A DNA stretch of 64,000 nt. It comes from Gnetum montanum. Its lineage: Eukaryota; Streptophyta; Gnetopsida; Gnetales; Gnetaceae. The position numbers and the translations under genes are program-made. Location: positions 146,675 to 210,674 of the forward strand of contig MNCI01033651.1 in the NCBI GenBank assembly GCA_015680685.1. The letters are read 5' to 3'. This document shows, piece after piece, positions 1 through 10,156 of this stretch. Each line of letters begins with the position of its first letter. Position 1 is the first letter of the stretch. The notes beneath the pieces are model-generated. The model saw only the letters and a program-made list of their open reading frames with translations. It ran no database searches and had not been told where the DNA came from.

Positions 1-594
1 AAGCCTTGACTACGACCAGTTGTTGTAAAAACATTTCCAAAATTTAGAGTAGCTCCAAGAGTAGGAGAGGAGAAATGGATAGATTACTGTTGGGAGCAAT
101 TGTTACTACACTATCCTTTTAGAGATGTCAAACACGATCTGGGAAGAAATGATGAAGAAATTGAACGAAAATGGATTTTTGTTCGATACATCTATGAATT
201 GGAAGAGGAGACATTCGATGAAGAGTTTGAACGTGCTTGCGAGGAAGAGAGGTAGTATACAGATATTATTCTGGAAAGATAGGATGGTGTTGAATATGAT
301 TTTGAAGTACTAAATCGACATCTACTTACATCAACTCATTTTCAACGAAGTGAACTCAAAATGCTTGGATTAAGATATCAGGATAGACAGAACGAATGGT
401 CAGCCAACTATCTGGGAGAAGATGTTGCAAATATTGCTACATCTTTTGTTCATGGTCATAGATCACATGGGATAATAACACATTCAAGAAATAATGACAA
501 TCAGGTGGACATATCTTCTCTAGGAGTTCAACAGAAGAAAATGTTACAAGATTATCACTGGCCATCTATATATGTAACAATTCGAAATGGATGA
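1..594 (+). pseudogene. Helitron-like protein remnant, part upstream of helicase motifs
   Basis: Broken open frames read into the helicase core from the left window edge. The first about 300 bases read, in shifting frames, as a segment of the kind that precedes the PIF1-like helicase in plant Helitron proteins (motifs WIDYCWEQLLLHYPF and then DEEIERKW). The next open piece (361-594) contains LGLRYQDRQNEWSANY, typical of the same linker, and ends in a stop just before the Walker A block. No Rep or HUH nuclease motif is visible; it would lie left of the window. The Helitron assignment rests on this linker plus the helicase that follows. A free-standing PIF1 helicase would not be expected to carry it. 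Confidence 0.6.
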
Positions 595-1336
595 AGTTTC
601 TCCTCTATTGATGATTATTCAAGGTACAGCAGGCACAGGAAAATTATATCTCATTGATACGATTCATAAAGAATTTAGTCGAACTTGCTCATCCGAAAAG
701 AATAGTTTATTGGTGCTCACCCCTACTGGTGCTGCAACGTATAATATTAATGCAACTACAGTACATTCTGCATTGAAGATTGGAATCAGAGATTACAAAC
801 CATTGGCTGCATCAAGTTTGTCATCGTTGCAAAATAAATACAAATACTTAAAGTATATTATTATAGATGAAATGAGTTTCATAGGTGGCAAATTGCTTAG
901 CAGCATTGACCGAAGGCTTAAGAAAATATTTCTAGATAATCGTTTAGATAACTTTGGTGGTAGATCTATGATACTCATTGGAGATCTTGCACAGCTTCCA
1001 CCTGTTAAAGATGTTATACCGTACTTATCATCTCAGATGCATGTGAAGAATTTGTGGTTGGCATTCAATAAATTTGTAACCTTGGATGCTGTGTATCGAC
1101 AAAGGGGTGATGATTTGCAACAACAAAGATTTAGAGAAGTTTTGATGAATATACGAGAAGGAAAGATGAGTGATGAGGATTATGACTTTTTAAGCCTGAG
1201 AATGCAGCTTCCATCAACATCGGATGGGCGAGATGGATTTGAGGATTTGTACATTTTTTTGATACAAAGGATAAAGTGCATATGCATAATGAAAAAATAT
1301 TCCTCAAAATGCAGAAGCCAGTTGCACGGTGCATAG
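587..1336 (+). pseudogene. PIF1-like DNA helicase, N-terminal half (Helitron)
   Basis: This piece carries the ATP-binding half of an SF1 PIF1/RecD-type 5'-3' DNA helicase. In the 249-codon open frame the Walker A motif GTAGTGKL is at residues 13-20 (Ser/Thr usual after Lys, here Leu), Walker B IIIDEMS at 91-97, motif III GDLAQLPPV at 132-140 and VYRQ of motif IV at 169-172. Real similarity ends near residue 222 at a run of seven T (1255-1261); after it the frame is wrong and the helicase continues in the overlapping frame from about 1262. In Helitrons this domain is fused to a Rep nuclease and is thought to unwind DNA during rolling-circle transposition. The first ATG is probably internal, because homology runs upstream. 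Non-functional as it stands. Confidence 0.85.
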
Positions 1337-1887
1337 TAGATAGAAGGACAAATGGTGTGAAATTTTGGGATAATTCAGAAGGAGAATTGGACCAAGTAGT
1401 GTTCATTTGTGAGGATGCAAGGGTTATGCTCACTGTTAATCTATGGCCAGAAGCAGGATTGGTTAATGGTGCATGTGGAGTCATTAAGAAAATAATATAT
1501 AGTCCACATTGTCAACCTCCAAAATTGACATCGTATGTCATCATTGAGTTTGATCCCTATATTGGAGTACCATATGATAATGAACATCCTCGACAAGTAC
1601 CCATTCCACCAATCATACGTGGAGGATCTCACCAACTACCACTTAGATTAGCATGGGCTTTAATGATACATAAGTCACAGGGAATGACATTGGAGAAAGC
1701 TTGTATAGATGTTGGTAGCAGAGAAACAATAGGTCTTACATTTGTGGCACTATCTCGAGTGAGGAGTATTGATAGTTTGAAGATATTTCCTCCAATCTCC
1801 AAAGAAAGATATATCAAGATATTTAAGGCTTCACACCTTCAAAGTAGATTGGATGAAGAGCAATGCATTAAATCTAATGAAGAATGA
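1276..1887 (+). pseudogene. PIF1-like DNA helicase, C-terminal half (Helitron)
   Basis: Continuation of the helicase in another frame. The 203-codon open frame contains RVMLTVNLWPEAGLVNGACG at 49-68 (the PIF1 segment N-terminal to motif V), IHKSQGMTLEKA at 131-142 (motif V) and VALSRVRS at 157-164 (motif VI). It ends in TGA at the usual place for a Helitron helicase C-terminus, so the protein end looks natural. Together with the preceding piece, all main PIF1 motifs are present and are separated only by the frameshift at the T-run. That single indel is either a real lesion or a homopolymer sequencing error. Confidence 0.85.
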
Positions 1888-2095
1888 TCTCATTATTTAT
1901 AGTCAACTAATTTTTACCATTTTGAATGTCAGATCATTTGTAACTATACATTTTCAATTACGCAAGTTTGTACATTGATCATTTCTGCTGTATTACAACA
2001 TGTTTATGATCATTCAATAAAGCATTCCATGGTCTTATAATATTTCTATCTGTTATGTTTAAATCATCGCTGCAGCAGAAGACGACTGGCGATCA
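1888..2095. other. AT-rich tail after Helitron helicase; possible 3' end
   Basis: No gene seen. The last bases before the foldback element hold an inverted pair, ATCGC ... GCGAT, followed by CACTAG. Helitrons end in a short hairpin a few bases before CTRR (here CTAG), so this could be the element's 3' terminus. The stem is only five base pairs, and CTAG is also the end of the neighbouring foldback element. The call is weak. Confidence 0.25.
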
Positions 2096-2614
2096 CTAGC
2101 TTAGTTATATATTTATAATATATATCTATAAATTGGCCGAGAGAATCTTATTAGTTTACAAGTAAAAAGTTCTTTGAGTAAAAAATTTCATGACTTTTGG
2201 ACGAAGAACAAGATTTAAAAATCCAAATTTTAATGCCTTCTGGACAAAGAACAAGAGTTCTATACCGTATTTTTCCTAAGGATGGGTTTTCTGAAAAAAA
2301 ATTCATGAATTAGTGTATGCTCTCACTCTCGGCTGAATTTATGCTCTCACTCTCAATAATCTCAAAAAATTCGGCTGAGGATGAGAGCATACACTAATTC
2401 ATGGAATTTTTTTTTTCAGAAAACCCATCCTTAGGAAAAATAAGGTACATAACTCTTGTTCTTCGTCCAGAAGGCATGAAAATTTGGGTTTTTAAATCTT
2501 GTTCTTTGTCCAAAAGTCATGAAATTTTTTACTCAAAGAAATTTTTACTTGTAAACTAATAAGATTCTCTCGGCCAATTTATAGATATATATTATAAATA
2601 TATAACTAAGCTAG
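2096..2614. mobile_element. Foldback/MITE-like element, two ~245-bp inverted arms
   Basis: The left arm (2096-2340) and the reverse complement of the right arm (2367-2614) match almost base for base, with a 26-base spacer. Both ends read CTAGCTTAG in opposite orientation. There is no coding capacity. A transcript would fold into a hairpin of about 240 bp. The structure fits a foldback or MITE-type DNA transposon. No clear target duplication is seen beyond the palindromic CTAG at each end, so the family is not assigned. Confidence 0.85.
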
Positions 2615-3185
2615 TTTTCCACCATTTGGAAACCACTATGGATTGAAATGTACAACATAACAATGGATTTTCACATGACAGAGTTATTCGTCAGTTTTTC
2701 ACAAAGTTTCTTGCATACTTCCAAGGAAAATGAATGCACAAATTTATCCACTTAATTTTATTACTCTTTGGAACATTCAATTGACCATTGCACTGATAAA
2801 TTGATGAATAGACATAATGTAAGAACCAATGGAGATACAATTGCAAATGAACATTTTTTTTAATTTTCAAATTAATTTTCAAATTTCACCTTCACCATTA
2901 CACATGAGAAAAATAAAATTTCTTCATAACTTAGGCTAAAAACACCTTACTAAGCTTTTATTAATTTCATGCTTATGAAATTATGAACTCAAAATGGACA
3001 CACCTATATAAAGAGCACTTTTACTTTAACACCTTTCTCTATCATGCTTCTCATCATTTCCCCTTTTAAAATAAATAATTTAACTCTAATTTTCCCATCA
3101 TCTTTGAGAAGAAAAATTGGGCAATTTCATTACTTAATCTTATCTCATAAAATTTGCTCCATAAATATGGTATAAATGTGATAGC
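2615..3185. repeat. Dispersed direct repeat, copy 1
   Basis: About 570 bp that matches 12512-13106 in the same orientation, starting at CCATTTGGAAACCACTAT and ending near ATAAATATGGTATAAATG. Shared blocks include CCTATATAAAGAGCAC and CTTCTCATCATT. Both copies begin sharply at the same base and diverge abruptly on the right. No long ORF. It could be an LTR fragment or the common end of truncated copies of one transposon. Confidence 0.75.
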
Positions 3186-3600
3186 ATTTCTTACCCCCTC
3201 CCTTGCCTTCACACCCCACACAACTTCCCTTCCCCCACCACCACCCCCCACTCCCGCAACCCCCACCTCCTTTAGCACATCAACTAAGAAAATGATTTTA
3301 TTAGAAACATTTTTACATAGAAAAATAGAAATATTTTTTGAGGAAAAATTTCATAAAACTTAAGGTTTGATGAAATAAAAATCTTATTCCTAATAAAACT
3401 TATGAAACTGTACAAACACAATATCATCCAAACTATTTTGTAGGTGGGAAAAGGATAGTTAAAGTAACCCTTTTATGGATTCTCATATCATGAACCCTGT
3501 CATATGTGATTTCAATTTTGATGAACGCTCTTCTTTCCTCTTCTTGCCTAGTTGAAGCCTTAACTTCATCTTCACCTTTGTCTTCAACAATTGTCTTTGC
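3186..3600. other. No gene seen; C-rich tract and AT-rich DNA
   Basis: A C-rich stretch (about 3190-3270) gives short proline-rich or glycine-rich frames that are composition artefacts. On the minus strand the frame of the upstream ORF continues past its stop to about 3430 (see 3601-3945), so part of this stretch may be its former coding end. Confidence 0.4.
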
Positions 3601-3945
3601 TTATTTTTCATCCAACCCTTTGGCTACTAATTTTTCAAGTTCTTCCCAACTAGTTGTGTCTGTGTCTTGAGACATGAAAGCCTCTCCCCAAGAATCATCT
3701 TTAGTGGACTCTCCTTGGTACTTAGCTTTGGTGGTGCATTCATGAAAGCTGGCCCAAAAATTAGAATGTATAAAAAGTCCACCAGTGAGAAATCTAAACT
3801 CATCTAAAAGCCAAAGTAAGAAAGGGCTTTTACTAGATGCTCCACTAGTAGTTACCTTACAATAGGTTCTTAATAAATGCTCTGGGTAGCATCCCATAAC
3901 ATATGGAATAAAAGGCCTTCTTATTGCCCTTTCTTCAAGAACCAT
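3601..3945 (-). CDS. Hypothetical 114-aa protein with upstream TATA box
   Basis: Not recognised. The frame starts at an ATG about 90 bp downstream of a good TATA box (4034-4045) and ends at TAA. The same frame then stays open for about 55 more codons to a TAG near 3430, so the original protein was probably longer. The protein has a hydrophobic/aromatic middle and an acidic, Glu/Lys-rich C-terminal part; no signal peptide or domain is evident. It lies between a dispersed repeat and Ty3 element A and could belong to an unclassified transposon. A chance ORF is possible, but the promoter-like context makes it worth keeping. Confidence 0.35.
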   Translation of the reverse strand: MVLEERAIRRPFIPYVMGCYPEHLLRTYCKVTTSGASSKSPFLLWLLDEFRFLTGGLFIHSNFWASFHECTTKAKYQGESTKDDSWGEAFMSQDTDTTSWEELEKLVAKGLDEK

Positions 3946-4033
3946 TTTTCTACCTCACACTCAAACACTTCACTTGCTATTGTCACTTAAGTGTTAAATG
4001 GAGAAATGCTATATTTCTAAGCAATTCACATCT

Positions 4034-4045
4034 CCTTATATAGTG
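4034..4045 (-). promoter_or_regulatory. TATA box upstream of hypothetical ORF
   Basis: Minus strand reads CACTATATAAGG about 90 bp before the ATG at 3945. The spacing suits a core promoter with a short 5' leader. No other elements identified. Confidence 0.4.
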
Positions 4046-4084
4046 TAAGGTAAATTTGAAATTTCCACCAATTCTACTAACCAA

Positions 4085-4600
4085 ATTTTCCACTTAGCTA
4101 AAACTTATTTAATTTTCATCATCATGTAGTTGGCTAATTCAAATTCCACTATTTAGTTGTTGAAATTAATTCACCACAAAGTAGTTATCTCACCATCACT
4201 TCCACTTACACATATCACATGTAATGATTACTTGAGATAATATAAATTTAATAATTTAACTAAGACTTTAAATTTAATATTTTTAAACTAGTACTCTAAC
4301 GTATATATGTTTTATTATATTATATAGACTTATCTAAGCATATGTATAGGATATATAGGTTATGGTTAAATATTATAGAAATATGTATATATATTATTTA
4401 TTATTTATATTACTACTAAGCATATATATATATATATATAAGTTTATTACTTACTATGCATACTAAATATTATTATAGTTACATACATACATATATATAT
4501 ATATATAAAAGTTATGGGCAGTTGTCCAAAGTAATGTTTTATGTATAAAACATTATATGGAAACTACAATTCCATCCCACTTAATGTCGATAACTTGTAG
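4085..4600. repeat. AT-rich DNA with (TA)n microsatellites
   Basis: No gene. Alternating TA/AT runs occur at about 4423-4440 and 4489-4508, inside a very AT-rich stretch that ends where Ty3 element A begins. The expected 3' LTR of element A should lie here but is not visible, so a deletion or rearrangement probably occurred in this tract. Confidence 0.6.
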
Positions 4601-4641
4601 ATGCCCTCCGATAATTGTTTCTTGACCAGAAATGAATCAAT

Positions 4642-5607
4642 TCATATTACTAAAAACTCATTTAGCTTCTTCATATTCCATAATACAAGATCACCGACTT
4701 TAAAAGTTCTTCTCAAAGCCTTTCTATCAAACCACCTTTTGACTTGTGAATCATTCTTTAACAAATTATCTTTATCTTTTTCCATTTCAACTTCTCTTTT
4801 GAGGAGCAAGGTCATGAAACTTCTATCTTTATCAATTTTCTCACTATACTTTTGTAGAAACTTTGCGGCAAAACTTATAATCTTGTTCATAAATCTGGCA
4901 GGTAAACCATAGACCAAGTTATAAGCTAACATTCCAACATCCTTCTTAAATCTAATATGGTTAGTCTAGAACACAAATTACAAGTCATCAATCCAATTTC
5001 CTGGATTTCCATCCATCAAATTTTTAATATAAGAAATAATCTTTTTATTTGTAGATTCAACTAAGCCATTTCCTTTAGGATAATAATTTGAAGAATAAAA
5101 TAGAAAGATGGATTTTTCCGATGTCCGTGTTATAAATTCTTCAGATTAAAAAGTTGGTCCATTATCGAATACCAACACTGTAGGTAGACAAATATGACTT
5201 AGAATTTGATCTTTCAAAAACTTGATCATGTCTGATGCTAAACTTTTTCTTAGAGCTTTTACTTTAGATCATTTAGTAAAATAGTCGATAGCTATTAGAA
5301 TAAACTTATGTCCTGCTCTTAAAGGAGTACTTATGCCAATAAAATCTAAGCCCCATTGCTAAAATGGTCTATCCATAATTACTAGTTTTAAGGGAGCTCT
5401 AGTCTTTTTGTTCTTTGGTCCATGAATTTGACATTTGTAACATGTTTGAATTTTCAATCTAATATCTTGATACATACTAGGCCAGTAAAAATCATAGCAT
5501 AGTATATGTTGCATAGTAGACTTAGGGGATTCATAGAACAAATTAGAATTATGATGGAATTGTTCTAGAATAGGACTAATTTGATCATTGTGAACACATT
5601 CCAACAA
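4642..5607 (-). pseudogene. Ty3 integrase, element A
   Basis: Retroviral-type integrase remnant that once inserted the cDNA. The zinc-binding region is partly kept (YDFYWPSMYQDI ... CYKCQIHG, 5359-5607). The catalytic core follows in broken frames, with the three acidic positions still readable in WGLDFIG, FDNGPTF and GLVEST. The C-terminal part (4642-4932) contains VKRWFDRKALRRTFKVGDLV, characteristic of Ty3 integrases just before the GPY/F region. Several in-frame stops and at least one frame change; no chromodomain seen. Confidence 0.8.
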
Positions 5608-5849
5608 AACCCTATAAAATCCTTTTTGTGTAAGGTTCCATCTTTAATCACAAATTTATTTTCCTTTTTTAAGAAATCTCTCTTCTAACTTTTAGTTAAA
5701 TTTTTTGCACCCTTTAGTGAATGAAGAAATTCTAGAATTTCATCATACCAATTTCCTTCATGAGCCTTAATCACACATACTTTATTATCTCTAGCCATTA
5801 ACTTGAATAATCAGATTCCTTTAATGGTTTTGCACATTTCTCTGAAGCT

Positions 5850-6960
5850 TTATGAGCCATTTTCCTCTTTTTAATCCAATTTTATTTTGGGCTAAGAATT
5901 ATTTAACTATAGGCTCTATTAGCATAATATGAACTAATGAGCTTCCCAAGTAATATCTGAAATGCTGAAGTACCTTAATAACCACGAATTTCTATTTCTC
6001 TAAGTCTGAATAATTTAGCTACAAATCGTTCAATTGATACCCAAAAAATCCAATTAGTTCATCTTGTCCTTCATCTCTTTGAGTTAAAATAGCAAAAAAT
6101 GAATCATTTGAAGCAAAAGCATATAACAAAAAGTCTTCTTTCAATTTTGGTTTTACCAAGTATGGAGCTTCTTGAATGGCTTTTTTAATTTCTGCTAAAG
6201 CTCTCTCTAATTCTAGTGTTTTCTCAACTAGGACATATTTCTTTAACATATGCATCAAAGATTTAGTAATTTTAGTAAATCCAGTGATAAATTTCTTAAT
6301 GAAATTTATCTTTCCAAAGAAAGATCTAAGAGACTTTTTACTTGTAGGATGCTCAATACTTTGTACTACTTCGATTCGGGAGTTATCTATAGCAATTCCT
6401 TCTTGAAAAATTACATGGCCTAGTAAACTTCCATATTTAACCCCAAAGATACATTTCTTAGGATTTAATGAAATACAATAATTACAACATTTGTCAAAAA
6501 CATGTTGAAGATGACCAATATGATCTTCCTTCCATTCTGAAAAGATGGTGATATCATCTAAATAAACCACAACACACTCACTTATTAAACCTTTAAAGGC
6601 TAAATCCATTGCTCTTTGAATAGTAGCTCCAACATGTGACAATCCAATTGGCATTGTTTGGTAAGCAAAATTTTCCCATTTGGTGATAAATGTTGTTTTA
6701 TATCTATCACCCTTATCTACCATGATTTGATTATAGTCTAAAAAATCATCTAGGAAAGAATATACTTGACAACCTAATACTTTGATCATTTCATCAATTC
6801 TAGGAAGTGGGTATTTCTCTTTTTTGTTTTTAGGCTTCATTCAAATTTCTGAAATCCACACAAAGCCTAATATCATCATTTTTCTTCCTTACTGAAACAA
6901 GGTTATCAAGCCATGTTGAGTATCAAATAGGATATATGATTAGAGCTTGTACTAACTTCT
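5850..6960 (-). pseudogene. Ty3 reverse transcriptase and RNase H, element A
   Basis: RNA-dependent DNA polymerase remnant. The N-terminal part lies in broken frames at about 6840-6960 (ALIIYPI, VSVRKKNDDIRLCVDFRNL). The main open piece (6840-6019, 273 codons) has SFLDDFLDYNQI at 28-39 where SFLDGFSGYNQI is usual, and the active-site box YLDD at 93-96. The connection and RNase H domains follow (LYAFASNDSFFAIL, then broken frames to about 5850). The polymerase aspartates survive, but stops on both sides make it non-functional. Confidence 0.85.
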
Positions 6961-7059
6961 TGTTCTCATCTTCCATAGCTGGCTCAAATGATGGATTAAA
7001 TTTTCTTTGTTTTTACTTAATTTTCTTACAACCATCTATCAAAGGAATTTTTATGTTAT

Positions 7060-7580
7060 CATATCTAATCAAAAAGTTTTAAGATCATCATAAGACCAAG
7101 CAAAATTTTCCAAATTATTTTTCAGTAGTAATAATGAATTTTTCTTAATTTAAATTCTTTTCCTTTGTAGCATTTAACATCTTTGGTATCTTAGTACATC
7201 CAAAATTCACTACTTCATAAGCTTGATCATCTAGATTTTGTATATCTTTTCTGAGAAGCCAATTTTTATTAAACTCATGTTCATAATCAATCACCTTCTT
7301 GGGAATAGAATTTTTCTTAAACCTTGATGATGTTTTTGATATTTTTTAACTTTTGAATTATTTTTTATTTCTCAAGAATCTAAGCAATTGATCATCATCT
7401 TCGAATACTTGTAAATGGTTTATGTTACCTAGCACTAATGGCTAATGTTCTTCCTCAACTATTACCTGTTCATACCCTTCTATCTTTTTTACATGCAATG
7501 ATGAAGTTACCTTTGCTAAGTCATTTGCTATATAATTGTCTTCTCTAGCTATATTTTCTTTTTAATAGTGATGAAATTGA
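7060..7580 (-). other. Linker between RNase H and RT of element A, no domain seen
   Basis: Minus-strand code with many stops, lying between the upstream RNase H and the RT. Ty3 elements often carry a poorly conserved linker here. No motif recognised. Confidence 0.4.
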
Positions 7581-7582
7581 TC

Positions 7583-8059
7583 TCACATTCTACAAAAAAG
7601 CAATTTATAGGGTTTTAAGAATGAAATTTTTACTACACAATTACCTTTAATATATTCACAAACTAATCTTGAGTTTCCCTTTATGGTGATTACCCTAATC
7701 CCTTTTTCCAATGTTGTTTTAATTCCAATACTCAAGGCTTCATATTCGACCTTGTTATTAGTACAAGGAAGAGATATATGAATTACTTTGAATATTTTTT
7801 GGGAATCATATTTTACTAGAACTTCTCCAGCTCCTACACCTTTGGAATTATAAGAACCATCTAAGTATAGTTCCCATTTTCTCTCATCTTGAGATTCTTC
7901 TTTCTCTGAATTATCAAATTCTTGAAGTGAGCAAATTTTGGTTTCAAAAGCTCTTGTTTCAACAACTTTACTCTTTCCATTTGAAGTAATGTTTTCACTC
8001 ATCAAAGGTTCACTATAAATGTATATTTGATCTAGCTCTCCTTTCCAAGGGAGCCACAT
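7583..8059 (-). pseudogene. Archaeal-type RNase H upstream of RT, element A
   Basis: An additional ribonuclease H of the type found in plant Tat elements. In the 158-codon frame the first catalytic Asp is in LYLDGSYNSKG (Asp67), the Glu is in NNKVEYEAL (Glu105/107), and the third position, normally GDS, reads GNS (Asn129), so it is probably inactive. The frame opens with MWLPWKGELDQI, the segment that in this type of element follows the protease, so the domain is continuous with the protease and precedes the RT. This is reversed from element B in the same window, where the comparable domain follows RT and RNase H1. Confidence 0.75.
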
Positions 8060-8788
8060 ATGTGAGTAATCTGTTAATATGTAACCTAAGAAATTCTTAC
8101 TCTAACTTCTACACAACAAAAGACTATGTGAATTTGGCATGTCTACCACTTAAATAGTTGCTCTACTTTTGATACGGGGTTCAAAAGTGATTTCTAATAA
8201 AACATTAGGCAACTGACCTACAATCTTCACTCTGCTCTTGTCCAGTTGAAGAATCTTTTTATTTGATTTTTCAAGAATCAAACCAAGTTTTTTACATATA
8301 GATAATGACATAAAAGTATATGTAGATCCAAAATTAACTAAATAATCATGAAGATATTTGTCCTTTAACGTCATTATCAAAAGAAAAGGAGATTCTTTAT
8401 TAGGAGTACAATCATAACTAGTTTTTTTTATTTTGTCAATGTTATATACATAGCTTAATTCTAATTCTCCAACTCTCTTTTTCCCTTTAATAAATTCTAA
8501 ATCCTTTCTTTTCTGCTCTCCTATTTGTAGTAATTGATATATGTTGATATTTTCCTTGACATGTTTAAGATCTTCAATCAAATCATGTTTTCCATCTCCA
8601 TAAAAGCTTGGTTTTTTCATCCATTTATTAAAAGTATGATTTTGAGTACTATGCTCTATGTGATATTCTTTACTTTTACTCTTTTCTTTTCTACTTGGTT
8701 CAAAAACCTTTCTCTTAGTAGATGGATCAGAAATGATGTTTGGAGACCTGAAAGTAGTTAATCTTTCTTTTGATCTCAGATATATCAA
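8060..8788 (-). pseudogene. Ty3 aspartic protease region, element A
   Basis: Protease remnant that would process the Gag-Pol polyprotein. The 212-codon frame has a charged N-terminal half (the C-terminal part of gag or a linker) and a protease-like segment with LVNFGSTYTFMS at 150-161, where the catalytic motif would be D-x-G-S; the Asp is replaced by Asn152. The flap-side text SICKKLGL follows, as in related elements. After the TAA the frame picks up SHSLLLCRS and the DYSHMWLPWKG segment that leads into the RNase H. Confidence 0.7.
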
Positions 8789-8829
8789 TTTTCTTCATTA
8801 TTATTACACTCTTCGTCTAAGGATATATC

Positions 8830-10060
8830 CTCTTTAGAACTTGATAGAAAAGAGGTATCACTAAATCCATTGTTAAAAGATTTTCTTGCATAATGAACAT
8901 TAGATAACTCATCATCAAATTCAATATCAAGTAATTAGACATAAAAGGATCACTTTCATCCTCATCTTCTACTAACTTAGTATCTTGATGCTTACACTTT
9001 CTATTTTTCTTTTACTCCTTGATTTTAACTTTTGCCAAAGCTTTCTCTAGTTTCACTGCCTTATTGGACAAGCCTTTCATTAACTATTCTTTTTCAGATT
9101 CTTTGCTTTCAGACTCTTGCTCTATCTTAACACTAGATGGTCCCAGTAAAGTTTTAAGTTGAGAAAAATCTTACATAGGAATCATCATTTTTTCTTCTCT
9201 TTTTTGAGTTGTAATAATCTCTTCATGATTCAAGTTCAATTATTATTTTTAACTATATAGCTTCACTAAAGTAACCATTTAGTGTTAGTAAGTTTGGAGT
9301 TCTCCTTAACTAGATTGAAATATTGGGATTCATAGCCTTAAGATAAGTATCTCTAAGCACTTCATCTGATGGTCTATATTGTTTTTGAAAGAGCTTACAA
9401 ATTCATTGAAATTTAATGTGGAAGTCTCTAATTAACTCTTTAACTCCTTGCTTAGCTTGTACTAGCCCACAATACAGTTGATGTTGATCTAATTAATTAT
9501 CAAACTAGGCCAAGCAAAGACTTTTCATATCATCCTAATTTGTAATATTTTTTCTTAGCAAGTTTGAATACCAAATCTAGGCCATATCCTTTAAATTTTC
9601 TACAAACAACCTGCAAGCTTGATCTTGATGTTGAACATTTGCATGAGCCAAAGCTAACTCAAATAATTTAATGTATTCTTTAGCTAAGTAAGCTTTTCCA
9701 AGAATAAAAGGCTCAAGCAAATATTTGTAAACTTCCTTAGGAATATCATTATAGTTTTAAAATCCTAATGGTGTAACTCTTTGCCAAGGACTTGCCATCC
9801 TATTAGAATTCCTTTTGATTGTTGAACTTTTATATTTCTTTGTCTTTCTCTTATAGACTAATAAACTAGACAAAAGAGATGATCTTCTTATCCTTCTGAT
9901 CTTTACTCCACTACTTGTTCCAAACTAAAAAACCTTCTTCTGTTCTTCTTATGATGAGTAATCAATCTTATAATCAAGAATTTCTTTGGAACCTTTGAAA
10001 TCTTCCAAACAATTAGTCTATTTGATCATGAACTAAAAATAGTATCTAATTTTTAACCTC
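8830..10060 (-). pseudogene. Ty3 gag remnant, element A
   Basis: Structural protein remnant in heavily broken minus-strand frames. The recognisable core, about 9640-9350, reads RLFVENLKDMA, WYSNLLRK, DDMKSLCLAWF and FHIKFQ. This is the alpha-helical retrotransposon gag pattern (hydrophobic helix, WY, then a Phe-rich helix). Downstream code is Lys/Glu/Ser rich. No zinc knuckle was seen. Stops are too many for any function. Confidence 0.65.
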
Positions 10061-10128
10061 TCCTAGAAACAAAAGAACAATTGGTATGCTAGGACTATCA
10101 AACTTATGAACTTAAAGGATAAATTTTC

Positions 10129-10147
10129 AGCCCTTCTTCTAGCACCA
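10129..10147 (-). promoter_or_regulatory. Primer-binding site of element A
   Basis: Minus strand begins TGGTGCTAGAAGAAGGG, nearly the same as the site beside the 5' LTR of element B (TGGTGCTAGAAGGAGGG at 40235-40253). The tRNA used is not identified. The TGG start and the position right after the presumed LTR support the call. Confidence 0.6.
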
Positions 10148-10156
10148 AAAGAACTA

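Larger units (their letters stand above)
4601..10150 (-). mobile_element. Ty3/gypsy element A, decayed internal region
   Basis: In minus-strand order the domains are gag (about 10060-8830), protease (8788-8060), a ribonuclease H of archaeal type (8059-7583), reverse transcriptase with its own RNase H (about 6960-5850) and integrase (5607-4642). The primer-binding site is at 10129-10147. The usual Ty3 order has no RNase H before the RT; Tat elements place a second RNase H after the first. A candidate 5' LTR starts just right of the primer-binding site; no matching 3' LTR is visible on the left. Every domain has stops or lost catalytic residues, so the element is dead. Confidence 0.8.

Noticed and set aside
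3154-3363. Proline-rich plus-strand frame
   Set aside because: Produced by a short C-rich run in AT-rich DNA; nothing supports coding.
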